Origin: Micromonospora ferruginea
Lineage (GTDB): Bacteria; Actinomycetota; Actinomycetes; Mycobacteriales; Micromonosporaceae
NCBI RefSeq assembly: GCF_013694245.2
Contig: NZ_CP059322.2
Span: 6,455,001 to 6,519,000, forward strand
Direction of reading: 5' to 3'
DNA length: 64,000 nucleotides
Part shown: piece after piece, positions 49,941 through 56,884 of the stretch
Position numbering within the stretch: position 1 is the stretch's first letter
Layout of the letters: the number at the start of each line of letters is the position of its first letter
Position numbers and translations under genes: made by a program
Notes under the pieces: model-generated
What the model was told of the DNA's origin: nothing
Seen by the model: only the letters and a program-made list of their open reading frames with translations
Database searches by the model: none

Positions 49941-51116
49941 ATGTCTGCGTCCACCCCGGACCCCGCTGATCCCGTCTTCCACCTTCATCTCGGCGGCAAG
50001 ATGGCCGTCGCCTCCACCGTGCCGCTGACCAGCCGGGAGGACCTCTCCCTGGCGTACACCCCGGGGGTTGCCCGGGTCTGTGAGGCCATCGCCGCCGATC
50101 CCGCGCTCGCCGACACCTACACCTGGGTGTCGCACACCGTCGCCGTGGTCACCGACGGCTCCGCCGTGCTCGGCCTGGGCAACATCGGCCCGCGCGCCGC
50201 GCTGCCCGTGATGGAGGGCAAGGCGGTGCTGTTCAAGCAGTTCGCCGGCGTGGACGCGGTGCCGGTCTGCCTGGACACCCAGGACGTCGACGAGATCGTC
50301 GCGACGGTCAGGGCGCTCGCGCCCTCGTTCGGCGGGATCAACCTGGAGGACATCAGCGCCCCGCGCTGCTTCGAGGTGGAACGCCGGCTGGACGAGGCGC
50401 TGGACATCCCGGTCTTCCACGACGACCAGCACGGCACCGCGATCGTGGTGCTGGCCGCCCTGCGCAACGCGGCGGCGCTGCTCAACCGCAAGCTGGGCGA
50501 CCTACGGGTCGCGGTCAGTGGCGCCGGCGCGGCCGGTGTGGCGGTCACCAAGATGCTGATCGCCGGCGGCGTCGACCCGGCCCGGGTGGTGGTGTGCGAC
50601 TCGCGCGGCATCATCGGCCGGCACCGTGAGCTGACCGGCACCAAGGCCGAGCTGGCCGACCTCACCAACGCCGAGGGCCGCCAGGGCGACGTCACCGAGG
50701 CGCTGCGCGACGCGGACGTGCTGATCGGCGTCTCCGGCGGCCAGATCCCCGAGGCGGCGGTCGCCGGCATGGCCCCCGGCGGCATCGTCTTCGCGCTGGC
50801 CAACCCCACCCCCGAGGTGCACCCGGAGGTGGCCGCCCGGCACGTCGCGGTGGTCGCCACCGGCCGCAGCGACTACCCCAACCAGATCAACAACGTGCTC
50901 GCGTTCCCGGGCGTGTTCCGGGGCGCGCTGGACGCCGGGGCCACCCGGATCACCGACGCGATGAAGGTGGCCGCCGCCGACGCCATCGCGGGCGTGGTGG
51001 CCGAGTCGCTCACCGCGGACGCGATCGTGCCGTCCCCGCTCGACCCGCGGGTCGCCCCCGCCGTCGCCTCGGCGGTGGCCGACGCCGCCCGCCGCGACGG
51101 GGTCGCCCGCCGCTGA
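49941..51116 (+). CDS. NAD(P)-dependent malic enzyme
   Basis: 391 residues from ATG 49941 (TGGAG upstream). Typical bacterial short malic enzyme: LAYTPGVARVC, NIGPRAALPVMEGKAVLFKQ with catalytic Lys, VFHDDQHGTAIV metal loop, and GAGAAGVAV Rossmann loop. Malate to pyruvate, CO2 and NAD(P)H. Cofactor preference not assigned. A 54-bp repeat starts 4 nt after its stop. Confidence 0.94.
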   Translation: MSASTPDPADPVFHLHLGGKMAVASTVPLTSREDLSLAYTPGVARVCEAIAADPALADTYTWVSHTVAVVTDGSAVLGLGNIGPRAALPVMEGKAVLFKQFAGVDAVPVCLDTQDVDEIVATVRALAPSFGGINLEDISAPRCFEVERRLDEALDIPVFHDDQHGTAIVVLAALRNAAALLNRKLGDLRVAVSGAGAAGVAVTKMLIAGGVDPARVVVCDSRGIIGRHRELTGTKAELADLTNAEGRQGDVTEALRDADVLIGVSGGQIPEAAVAGMAPGGIVFALANPTPEVHPEVAARHVAVVATGRSDYPNQINNVLAFPGVFRGALDAGATRITDAMKVAAADAIAGVVAESLTADAIVPSPLDPRVAPAVASAVADAARRDGVARR

Positions 51117-51120
51117 GGGG

Positions 51121-51174
51121 GTAAGGAGGGGCCCCTTCTTAACGCTTCCGGTAGAGGAAGGGCCCCTTCTTAAC
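51121..51174 (+). repeat. 54-bp double-palindrome repeat, copy 3
   Basis: Best representative: GTAAGGAGGGGCCCCTTCTT, AACGC spacer sequence TTCCGGTAGAGG, then GGGCCCCTTCTTAAC. It lies between malic enzyme and the same-strand oxidoreductase gene. Confidence 0.95.
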
Positions 51175-51202
51175 GGCCGCTCAGCTTGTTACCGTGCCGA
51201 TC

Positions 51203-52156
51203 ATGCGTGCTGCCTATGCCTCGGCCTTCGACGCCGACAACCCGCTCGCCGCGCTCGCCGTCGGCGACCGCCCCGAGCCGACCCACCCGCAGGACGACTG
51301 GGTCACCATGCGGGTGCGGGCCAGCTCGCTGAACCACCACGACCTCTGGTCGCTGCGTGGCGTGGGGCTGACCGCCGACCAGCTCCCGATGATCCTGGGC
51401 TGCGACGCGGTCGGCACCGACCCGGACGGCAACGAGATGGTCATCTACCCCGTGGTGCCCACCCCGGGCGACCCGCGCGGGGTGTCCATCCTCTCCGAGC
51501 ACTACCAGGGCACGTTCGCCGAGCTGGTCGCCGTACCCCGGATGAACCTGCTGCCGCTGCCCGACGGCCTGTCGGCCACCGACGCGGCGTGCCTGCCCAC
51601 GGCCTGGCTCACCGCGTGGCGGATGCTCACCACCAAGGGCCGGGTCGCCGACGGCGAGTCGGTGCTGGTCCAGGGCGCCGGGGGTGGCGTGGCCACCGCG
51701 GCGGTCGCGCTCGCCGTCGCGCTCGGCAAGCGGGTGTACGCGACCAGCCGCGACGCCGCCAAGCGGGAGCGGATCGCCGAGCTGGGTGCCACCGCGCTGG
51801 AGCCCGGCGCCCGGTTGCCCGAGCGGGTGGACGTGGTGATCGAGACGGTCGGCGCGGCCACGTTCGACCACTCGCTGAAGTCGGCCGCCCCGATGGCCCG
51901 GATCGTCGTCTCCGGCGCCACCGCCGGGCACGAGCCCAAGGTCAACCTGCGTCGTGTCTTCGCCATGCAGTTGGAGATCCTCGGCACCTCCATGGGCACC
52001 CCGGACGAGCTGGCCGAGCTGCTCGCGTTCTGCGCCGAGCACGGCGTCCGACCGGTGGTGGACCGGGTGGTGCCGTTCAGCGACATCTCCGACGCGTTCG
52101 CGCGGCTGCACTCCGGCGAGGTCTTCGGCAAGGTGGTCGTCGACCACACGGCGTGA
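51203..52156 (+). CDS. Zinc-independent MDR (quinone-oxidoreductase-type) dehydrogenase
   Basis: 317 residues from ATG 51203 (GTG 51194 possible). GroES-like N-terminus with LNHHDLWSLRGVG, a Rossmann loop QGAGGGVATAAVALAVALG and VIETVGAATFDHSLK; the structural zinc cysteines of alcohol dehydrogenases are absent. NADPH-dependent reduction of quinones/enals is the usual family activity. Converges on the hydrolase gene through a 54-bp repeat. Confidence 0.9.
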   Translation: MRAAYASAFDADNPLAALAVGDRPEPTHPQDDWVTMRVRASSLNHHDLWSLRGVGLTADQLPMILGCDAVGTDPDGNEMVIYPVVPTPGDPRGVSILSEHYQGTFAELVAVPRMNLLPLPDGLSATDAACLPTAWLTAWRMLTTKGRVADGESVLVQGAGGGVATAAVALAVALGKRVYATSRDAAKRERIAELGATALEPGARLPERVDVVIETVGAATFDHSLKSAAPMARIVVSGATAGHEPKVNLRRVFAMQLEILGTSMGTPDELAELLAFCAEHGVRPVVDRVVPFSDISDAFARLHSGEVFGKVVVDHTA

Positions 52157-52164
52157 GCCGAGGT

Positions 52165-52218
52165 GTTAGGCGGGGCCCCCGCCTCTACCGGAAGCGTTAA
52201 GAAGGGGCCCCTCCTTAC
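52165..52218 (-). repeat. 54-bp double-palindrome repeat, copy 4
   Basis: Reverse orientation. It supplies the TAA stop (52215-52217 complement) of the minus-strand hydrolase gene and begins 9 nt after the stop of the oxidoreductase gene. Confidence 0.95.
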
Positions 52219-53177
52219 AACCGGTCGTCGAGGGTGGCGAGGTTGCCGCGAGTCGCGTCGTTGGGGAGGCGGGTCTTCGCCGCCGGGTCGCCGTAGAGCG
52301 TCCAGCGCAGGAACTCGACCGTGGTGTCCGCCACCACCCGCAGCGCCTTCCCGTCACCGAGCAACGCCCGGCCGTGGTCACCCTTCGGCAGGCTGAGCAT
52401 CGCCTTCGGCCACGGCACCGCGTCGAAGACCGCCTTCCCGGCGGCGTACGACACCACCTCGTCCGCCTCGCCGTGCACGAACAACTGCGGCGCGGCGGCA
52501 CCGGCGAACGCGGTGCCCACGCCGAGCGCCGTGCCGGCGAACACGATCCCGGCGTCCAACCGCTCGTCCCGGCCGGTGGTGAACAACCCGATCGTGGTCA
52601 CCCCGCCCGCGCTGTGCCCGGTCGCGGCCACCCGCCCCGGATCCAGCCGGCCGCGCAGCGGGTCGCCCGCCGTCTCGCCGAGCGCGAGCACCCTGGTCAA
52701 CACGTACGACACGTCGGCCGGCTGGTTGAGCACGTCCAGCGGGTTGCCGTCGCCGCCCTGGCCGGTGTGCGGGAAGCGCGGCGCGGCGACCACGAACCCG
52801 GCCGCCGCCCAGCGCGTCAGCAACACCTGGTAGTCCTCCGGGCGGGCGCCCAGGCCGTGGCTGAACAGCACCACCGGGAACCGCCCGCCGGCCGCCGGGG
52901 CGGACCGCTCGGCCGGGCCGCCGGCCGCGCCCGTCGCCGGGTACCAGAGCGTCACCGGCAGCGGGCGGTCGCCGCCGCGGTTCAGCTTCACCTGGCGTAC
53001 GCCGACCGCGAAGCTCTTCGAGGGCGCCTTGCCGGCGGCCACCCGCGGAGCGGGCGTGGTGGCCTGCGGTGAGTTGTCGGGAGCGGGCCGCCCGGCCGGC
53101 ACGCTCGGCCGGGAACAGCCAACCACACCCACGCCGACAAGCGCGGCGGCAACCAGAGCGACAAAACGACGGCGCAT
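52215..53177 (-). CDS. Lipoprotein alpha/beta hydrolase (PAF-acetylhydrolase/dienelactone-hydrolase-like)
   Basis: 320 residues, ATG 53177. Signal peptide with lipobox VVGC (Cys21). After a Pro-rich linker the fold begins FAVGVRQVKLN, then LPVTLWYP, VVLFSHGLG (oxyanion strand), GHSAGGVTTIG (nucleophile elbow) and a late GDHGRAL His. Cell-surface esterase/lipase-like enzyme of unknown substrate. A close, frameshifted paralogue lies at 53978-55304. Confidence 0.88.
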   Translation of the reverse strand: MRRRFVALVAAALVGVGVVGCSRPSVPAGRPAPDNSPQATTPAPRVAAGKAPSKSFAVGVRQVKLNRGGDRPLPVTLWYPATGAAGGPAERSAPAAGGRFPVVLFSHGLGARPEDYQVLLTRWAAAGFVVAAPRFPHTGQGGDGNPLDVLNQPADVSYVLTRVLALGETAGDPLRGRLDPGRVAATGHSAGGVTTIGLFTTGRDERLDAGIVFAGTALGVGTAFAGAAAPQLFVHGEADEVVSYAAGKAVFDAVPWPKAMLSLPKGDHGRALLGDGKALRVVADTTVEFLRWTLYGDPAAKTRLPNDATRGNLATLDDRL

Positions 53178-53200
53178 GCCCCCGATTCTGCCTCGCGTTC

Positions 53201-53254
53201 CGAAGGCGGGGCCCCTTCTTAACGCCTGCGGTAGAGGCGGGGCCCCTTCTTAAC
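53201..53254 (+). repeat. 54-bp double-palindrome repeat, copy 5
   Basis: Forward orientation, identical with copy 6 over 54 bp (53202-53255 compared with 53877-53930). Located between the hydrolase start and the nucleotidyltransferase stop. Confidence 0.95.
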
Positions 53255-53262
53255 ACCCTGCG

Positions 53263-53315
53263 CGGGCGGCGGGCGGCGGGCGGCGGGCGGCGGGCGGCGG
53301 GTGGCGGGTGGCGGG
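53263..53315 (+). repeat. 7-bp CGGGCGG tandem repeat
   Basis: Seven full units (five CGGGCGG, two CGGGTGG) plus a partial one, ending exactly where the nucleotidyltransferase stop codon begins. G-run spacing would permit quadruplex formation on the + strand. Confidence 0.9.
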
Positions 53316-53849
53316 TCAGCGGGGCGGGTGGTGGGCCGGTGACGCGCGGAGGCGGGCCAGGTCGGCGGCGTCCTTGGCGCGTCGGGGGCGCTCCGGCATC
53401 CAGACCGGGTACATCTCCTTGAACTCGATCTGCGCGGTGACACTGATCACCGGCGCCACGAGTGACCCGATCCGGCCGGGCGGGGCGGCCAGCATCCCCT
53501 CCGGCAGGGCGGTGCCCGCCCACGGCCCGGCGCCGACGACCACCCGGCCGCCAGCATCCCGGTCCAGGTAGGCGAAGCTCAGCTCCACGTCGCCCCGGAG
53601 CAGGTCGAGCTGGGTGGTGGCCGGCATCCGCGGGTCGGGACCCCAGCCCCGCCCGCCCAGCAGGTCGGCCAGCCGGTCGGCGTCGCGCCGCCAGCAGTAC
53701 CAGTCGACGTCGACGTGCGGGCGGCCCACCGCGCCGAGGTGGAAGTCCATCGCCCAGCCACCGCGCAGCCAGACCTCGATCCCGGCCGCCCCGGACAGCT
53801 CGACCACCTCGCGGATCGCGTCCAGTTGCCGCCCCGCCAGCTCGTCCAT
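53316..53849 (-). CDS. Nucleotidyltransferase of the aminoglycoside/lincosamide adenylyltransferase type
   Basis: 177 residues from ATG 53849. The active-site pattern LRGGWAMDFHLGAVGRPHVD with DVDWY and a later Asp/Glu in ELSFAY resembles the LnuA/AadA2 group of the nucleotidyltransferase superfamily. Typical enzymes adenylylate aminoglycosides or lincosamides, but chromosomal homologues often have no resistance role. It is flanked by identical 54-bp repeats. No promoter-like sequence stands out in the short upstream gap. Confidence 0.8.
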   Translation of the reverse strand: MDELAGRQLDAIREVVELSGAAGIEVWLRGGWAMDFHLGAVGRPHVDVDWYCWRRDADRLADLLGGRGWGPDPRMPATTQLDLLRGDVELSFAYLDRDAGGRVVVGAGPWAGTALPEGMLAAPPGRIGSLVAPVISVTAQIEFKEMYPVWMPERPRRAKDAADLARLRASPAHHPPR

Positions 53850-53875
53850 CGCGGCAACGCTACCGCCCGCCGGGT

Positions 53876-53929
53876 GGAAGGCGGGGCCCCTTCTTAACGC
53901 CTGCGGTAGAGGCGGGGCCCCTTCTTAAC
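53876..53929 (+). repeat. 54-bp double-palindrome repeat, copy 6
   Basis: Forward orientation, identical with copy 5. It lies between the start of the nucleotidyltransferase gene and the stop of the frameshifted hydrolase. Confidence 0.95.
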
Positions 53930-53977
53930 ACGCGGCGGACGGCCAGCGGCCAGCGGCCGATGGGGCGGCGGGGTGGT

Positions 53978-55304
53978 TCAGGCTGGGAAGGAGCGGGTGG
54001 TGAAGGTGGTGACGCCGGGCACGGTGGCGTCGGCGGGGAGGCGGCGCAGGGCCCCCCGGTCGCCGTAGAGCGTCCAGCGGAGGAAGTCGGTGGTGGTGGC
54101 GAGCACCTCCGGGAACCCCGGTCGGCCCGGACCCAGGTACTCACCGTGGCCCTGGCCGCGCAGGCTGAGGAAGGCGGCCGGTCCGAGACAGCGGGCGTAC
54201 GCGGCCCGGCCGATCGACTGCGGGACGATCCGGTCGGCGGTGCCGTGCACGAACAGCACCGGCGCCATCGGCCGGACCGGGCCGACGACCGGCCGCCCAC
54301 CGGCGATGACGATGGCCACCCGCAACGGGACCGGTGACGCGGACGCGAACATGCCGAGGGTGGTGTGACCGCCCGCCGAGTGCCCGGCGGCGGCGAGCCG
54401 GTCCATGGCCAGGTGCGCGCCGAGCGGATCACCGGAGCGGGCGCTCAGCCGGACGAGGTGGCGGACCAGCCGCCAGGCGTCGGCCGGTTGGTTGCGGACG
54501 TCGTCGCGGCTGAAGGTCCGCGCCCGTCGGTTGGTACGCGGGTAGGTCGGCGCGACCACCACCAGGCCGGCTGCCGCCCAGCGGCTGGTCAGCGGCGCGT
54601 GCAGCGCGGGCAGGCTGCGTAGCCCGTGGCTGTAGACGACCACCGGGAACCGTCCGGCGGCCACCGGCGCCCACGACCACACCCTCGGCCCGGTCTCGGT
54701 GCCGGGGCCCGGCGCGACGGCCCGCCGACCCGACCCGGCCCGATCGGCAGAGGGCGACGCGCCGGCGGCAACGTCGGCAGCCAGACCGGGGGAGGTGGGC
54801 ATGGGCGTGGTGCCGGCGGGGACGTCGGTAGCCGGACCGGGGGAGTGCGGCGCGGGCGTGGTGCCGGCGGGGACGTCGGTAGCCGGACCGGGGAGTGCGG
54901 CGCGGGCGTGGTGCCGGCGGGGACGTCGGTAGCCGGACCGGGGAGTGCGGCGCGGGCGTGGTGCCGGCGGGGACGTCGGTAGCCGGACCGGGGGAGTGCG
55001 GCGCGGGCGTGGTGCCGGCGCGGACGTCGGCAGCCGGACCGGGGGAGTACGGCGCGGGCGTCGCGTCGGAGGGGACGTCGGTGATCGGGCCGGCGGGGGC
55101 CGGCGGGTCCACCGGATACCAGACGGTGACCGGTAGCGGCCGGGGGCCGTCCGGGTCGACGGTGAACTGCCGCATCCCCACCGCGTACGGGCGGTCGGGC
55201 GCGGGCCGGACGGCGGCCGGGACCGGGTCGGTGGTGGCGACGGCCGGCCCGCAGCCGGCCAGCAGCGCCGTCATCAGCGCGGCCACCAGCCGCTGCCCCC
55301 TCAC
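53978..55304 (-). pseudogene. Frameshifted lipoprotein alpha/beta hydrolase, paralogue of the 52215-53177 gene
   Basis: N-terminal part from GTG 55304: signal peptide with lipobox LLAGC, then YAVGMRQFTVD, LPVTVWYPV. C-terminal part: VVVYSHGL, GHSAGGHTTLG, GQGHGEYLG, ending at 53978. Between them are six 51-bp repeat units, two of which (54885-54934, 54935-54984) are 50 bp because a G5 run is G4. The net loss of 2 nt breaks the frame. If both runs were G5 the ORF would be continuous (about 442 aa). Either a true pseudogene, a phase-variable gene or a sequencing error in a homopolymer. Confidence 0.8.
54783..55086. repeat. 51-bp tandem repeat (six units) inside the hydrolase gene
   Basis: Units start at 54783, 54834, 54885, 54935, 54985 and 55036. 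Four are 51 bp, two are 50 bp with one G fewer near their start. In frame they encode repeats of the type ATDVPAGTTPAPHSPGP, a Pro/Thr linker between the signal peptide region and the enzyme domain. Confidence 0.95.
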
Positions 55305-55485
55305 CCCTGCACGGTAGGCAGCCGAGTGGGCCGCCCGCGCCCGCCATCCGGGCCGGCTGCCCACGCCGGCCGGCCGGGCGGAGCCTCCACCGACCGGGCG
55401 GGTTGGCCGGAGCGGGTGGCCCGGGTGCGTCCGCGCCGGCCTGGCGGGGCACTCGGCTCCGGCGGGTTTCGCTAGGGTCACGCGC

Positions 55486-55662
55486 ATGACTGAGAACTAC
55501 ACCGACCCGAGCGGCAACACGGCGCAGTTTCGTGCCTTCGTCGACGCGCCCGAGTCGGCCACGGCGGCGGCGTCCACCCCGTCGCGACTGCCGCTGATCG
55601 TCGGTGCCGGCGTGGCCGCCGTGGTCGTCGTCGCCCTGGTCGCCTGGCTCGCGTTGGGCTGA
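55486..55662 (+). CDS. Small single-span membrane protein (58 aa)
   Basis: ATG 55486; TGA 55660-55662. Hydrophilic N-terminus (MTENYTDPSGNTAQFRAFVD) followed by a membrane helix from about 35 to 57 with a Val/Ala-rich core. The end of the gene is the first part of a 30-bp tandem repeat. Unknown function; short for automatic callers. Confidence 0.6.
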   Translation: MTENYTDPSGNTAQFRAFVDAPESATAAASTPSRLPLIVGAGVAAVVVVALVAWLALG

Positions 55663-55740
55663 GGCCTGCCGGGCAAGGTCGCGTTGGGCTGAGGCCTGCC
55701 GGGCAAGGTCGCGTTGGGCTGAGGCCCGCCGGACAAGGCC
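55651..55740 (+). repeat. 30-bp tandem repeat (three units)
   Basis: 55651-55680 and 55681-55710 are identical, 55711-55740 differs at a few bases. Each unit begins GCGTTGGGCTGA, so each carries the stop of the 58-residue gene. Confidence 0.95.
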
Positions 55741-55774
55741 GCACCGGGCTGAGCCGGGCTCCGGGAAGCGCGGA

Positions 55775-56884
55775 TCAGGCGAGCACGTCGCGGGTCTCGC
55801 GGGCGATCTCCCGCTCCTCGTCGGTGCCGATCACCAGCACCGTGACCTCCGCGCCGTCGGGGGAGACGACCCGGTCGCCCGTACCCTCGTTGCGGGCCGG
55901 GTCGACGGCGATGCCGAGCCGGTCCAGCCCGGCCAGCGACGCGGCCCGGACCGCCGCGGCGTGCTCGCCGACCCCGGCGGTGAACGCGACCGCGTCGACC
56001 CGCCCGAGCAGCGCGTAGTACGCCCCCACGTAGCCGGTGATCCGGCGGCAGTAGACGTCGAACGCCAGCGCCGCGGCCGGGTCGCCGGAGTCGCGCCGGG
56101 CCAGCACCTCCCGCATGTCGTTGACGCCGGTGAGCCCGAGCAGGCCGCTGCGGTGATTGAGCAGGTCGTCGATCTCGTCCACGCTCATCCCGCCCTCGCG
56201 GCGCAGGTGGAAGATGACGGTCGGGTCGAGGTCGCCGCTGCGGGTGCCCATGACCAGGCCTTCCAGCGGGGACATGCCCATCGAGGTGGCGACGCTGCGA
56301 CCGCCCCGCACCGCGCACGCGCTGGCCCCGTTGCCCAGGTGCAGCGTGATGGTGTTCAGCTCCGCGTACGGCCGGTCGAGCAGCTCGGCGGCCCGCCGCG
56401 AGACGTACGCGTGTGAGGTGCCGTGGAAGCCGTACCGCCGCACGTCGTACCGTTCGGCGGTGGCCCGGTCGATGGCGTAGGTGGCCGCGGCCTCGGGCAG
56501 CGTGTGGTGGAACGCGGTGTCGAAGACCGCGACCTGCGGGGTGTCCGGCAGCGCCTCCCGGGCCACCCGGATGCCGGCCAGGTTTGCCGGGTTGTGCAGC
56601 GGGGCGAGCGGGACCAGCTCCTCGATCGCGGTGACCACCGCGTCGTCGATCAGCACCGGAGCGCTGAACCGCCGTCCCCCGTGCACCACCCGGTGCCCGA
56701 CGCCGGCCAGCCCGGTGAGGTCGAGCCGGTCGATGATCTCCCGGACCGCGCTCTCGTGGTCGGCCGGTCCGCCGCCCGGCTCGCCGATCCGCTCCACGGT
56801 GCCCTTGTCGAGGACGTCGTCGCCGTCGTAGAGCCGGTACTTGACCGACGAGGATCCCGTGTTGAGGACCAGGATGCGGCTCAT
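55775..56884 (-). CDS. ackA: Acetate kinase
   Basis: 369 residues from ATG 56884. NTGSSSVKY at the N-terminus, GHRVVHGG, VFDTAFHHTLP and HLGNGASACAVRGGRSVATS are the ASKHA-fold signatures. Interconverts acetate and acetyl phosphate. Starts immediately after the pta stop, so the two are co-transcribed. Confidence 0.97.
   Translation of the reverse strand: MSRILVLNTGSSSVKYRLYDGDDVLDKGTVERIGEPGGGPADHESAVREIIDRLDLTGLAGVGHRVVHGGRRFSAPVLIDDAVVTAIEELVPLAPLHNPANLAGIRVAREALPDTPQVAVFDTAFHHTLPEAAATYAIDRATAERYDVRRYGFHGTSHAYVSRRAAELLDRPYAELNTITLHLGNGASACAVRGGRSVATSMGMSPLEGLVMGTRSGDLDPTVIFHLRREGGMSVDEIDDLLNHRSGLLGLTGVNDMREVLARRDSGDPAAALAFDVYCRRITGYVGAYYALLGRVDAVAFTAGVGEHAAAVRAASLAGLDRLGIAVDPARNEGTGDRVVSPDGAEVTVLVIGTDEEREIARETRDVLA

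Noticed and set aside
51121..53929. Clustered 54-bp repeats considered as a CRISPR array
   Set aside because: Copies are separated by whole genes of different size, occur in both orientations and are accompanied by no cas genes.
54783..55086. 51-bp tandem repeats considered as CRISPR
   Set aside because: Units adjoin without spacers and encode a Pro/Thr-rich linker in frame with the flanking gene fragments.
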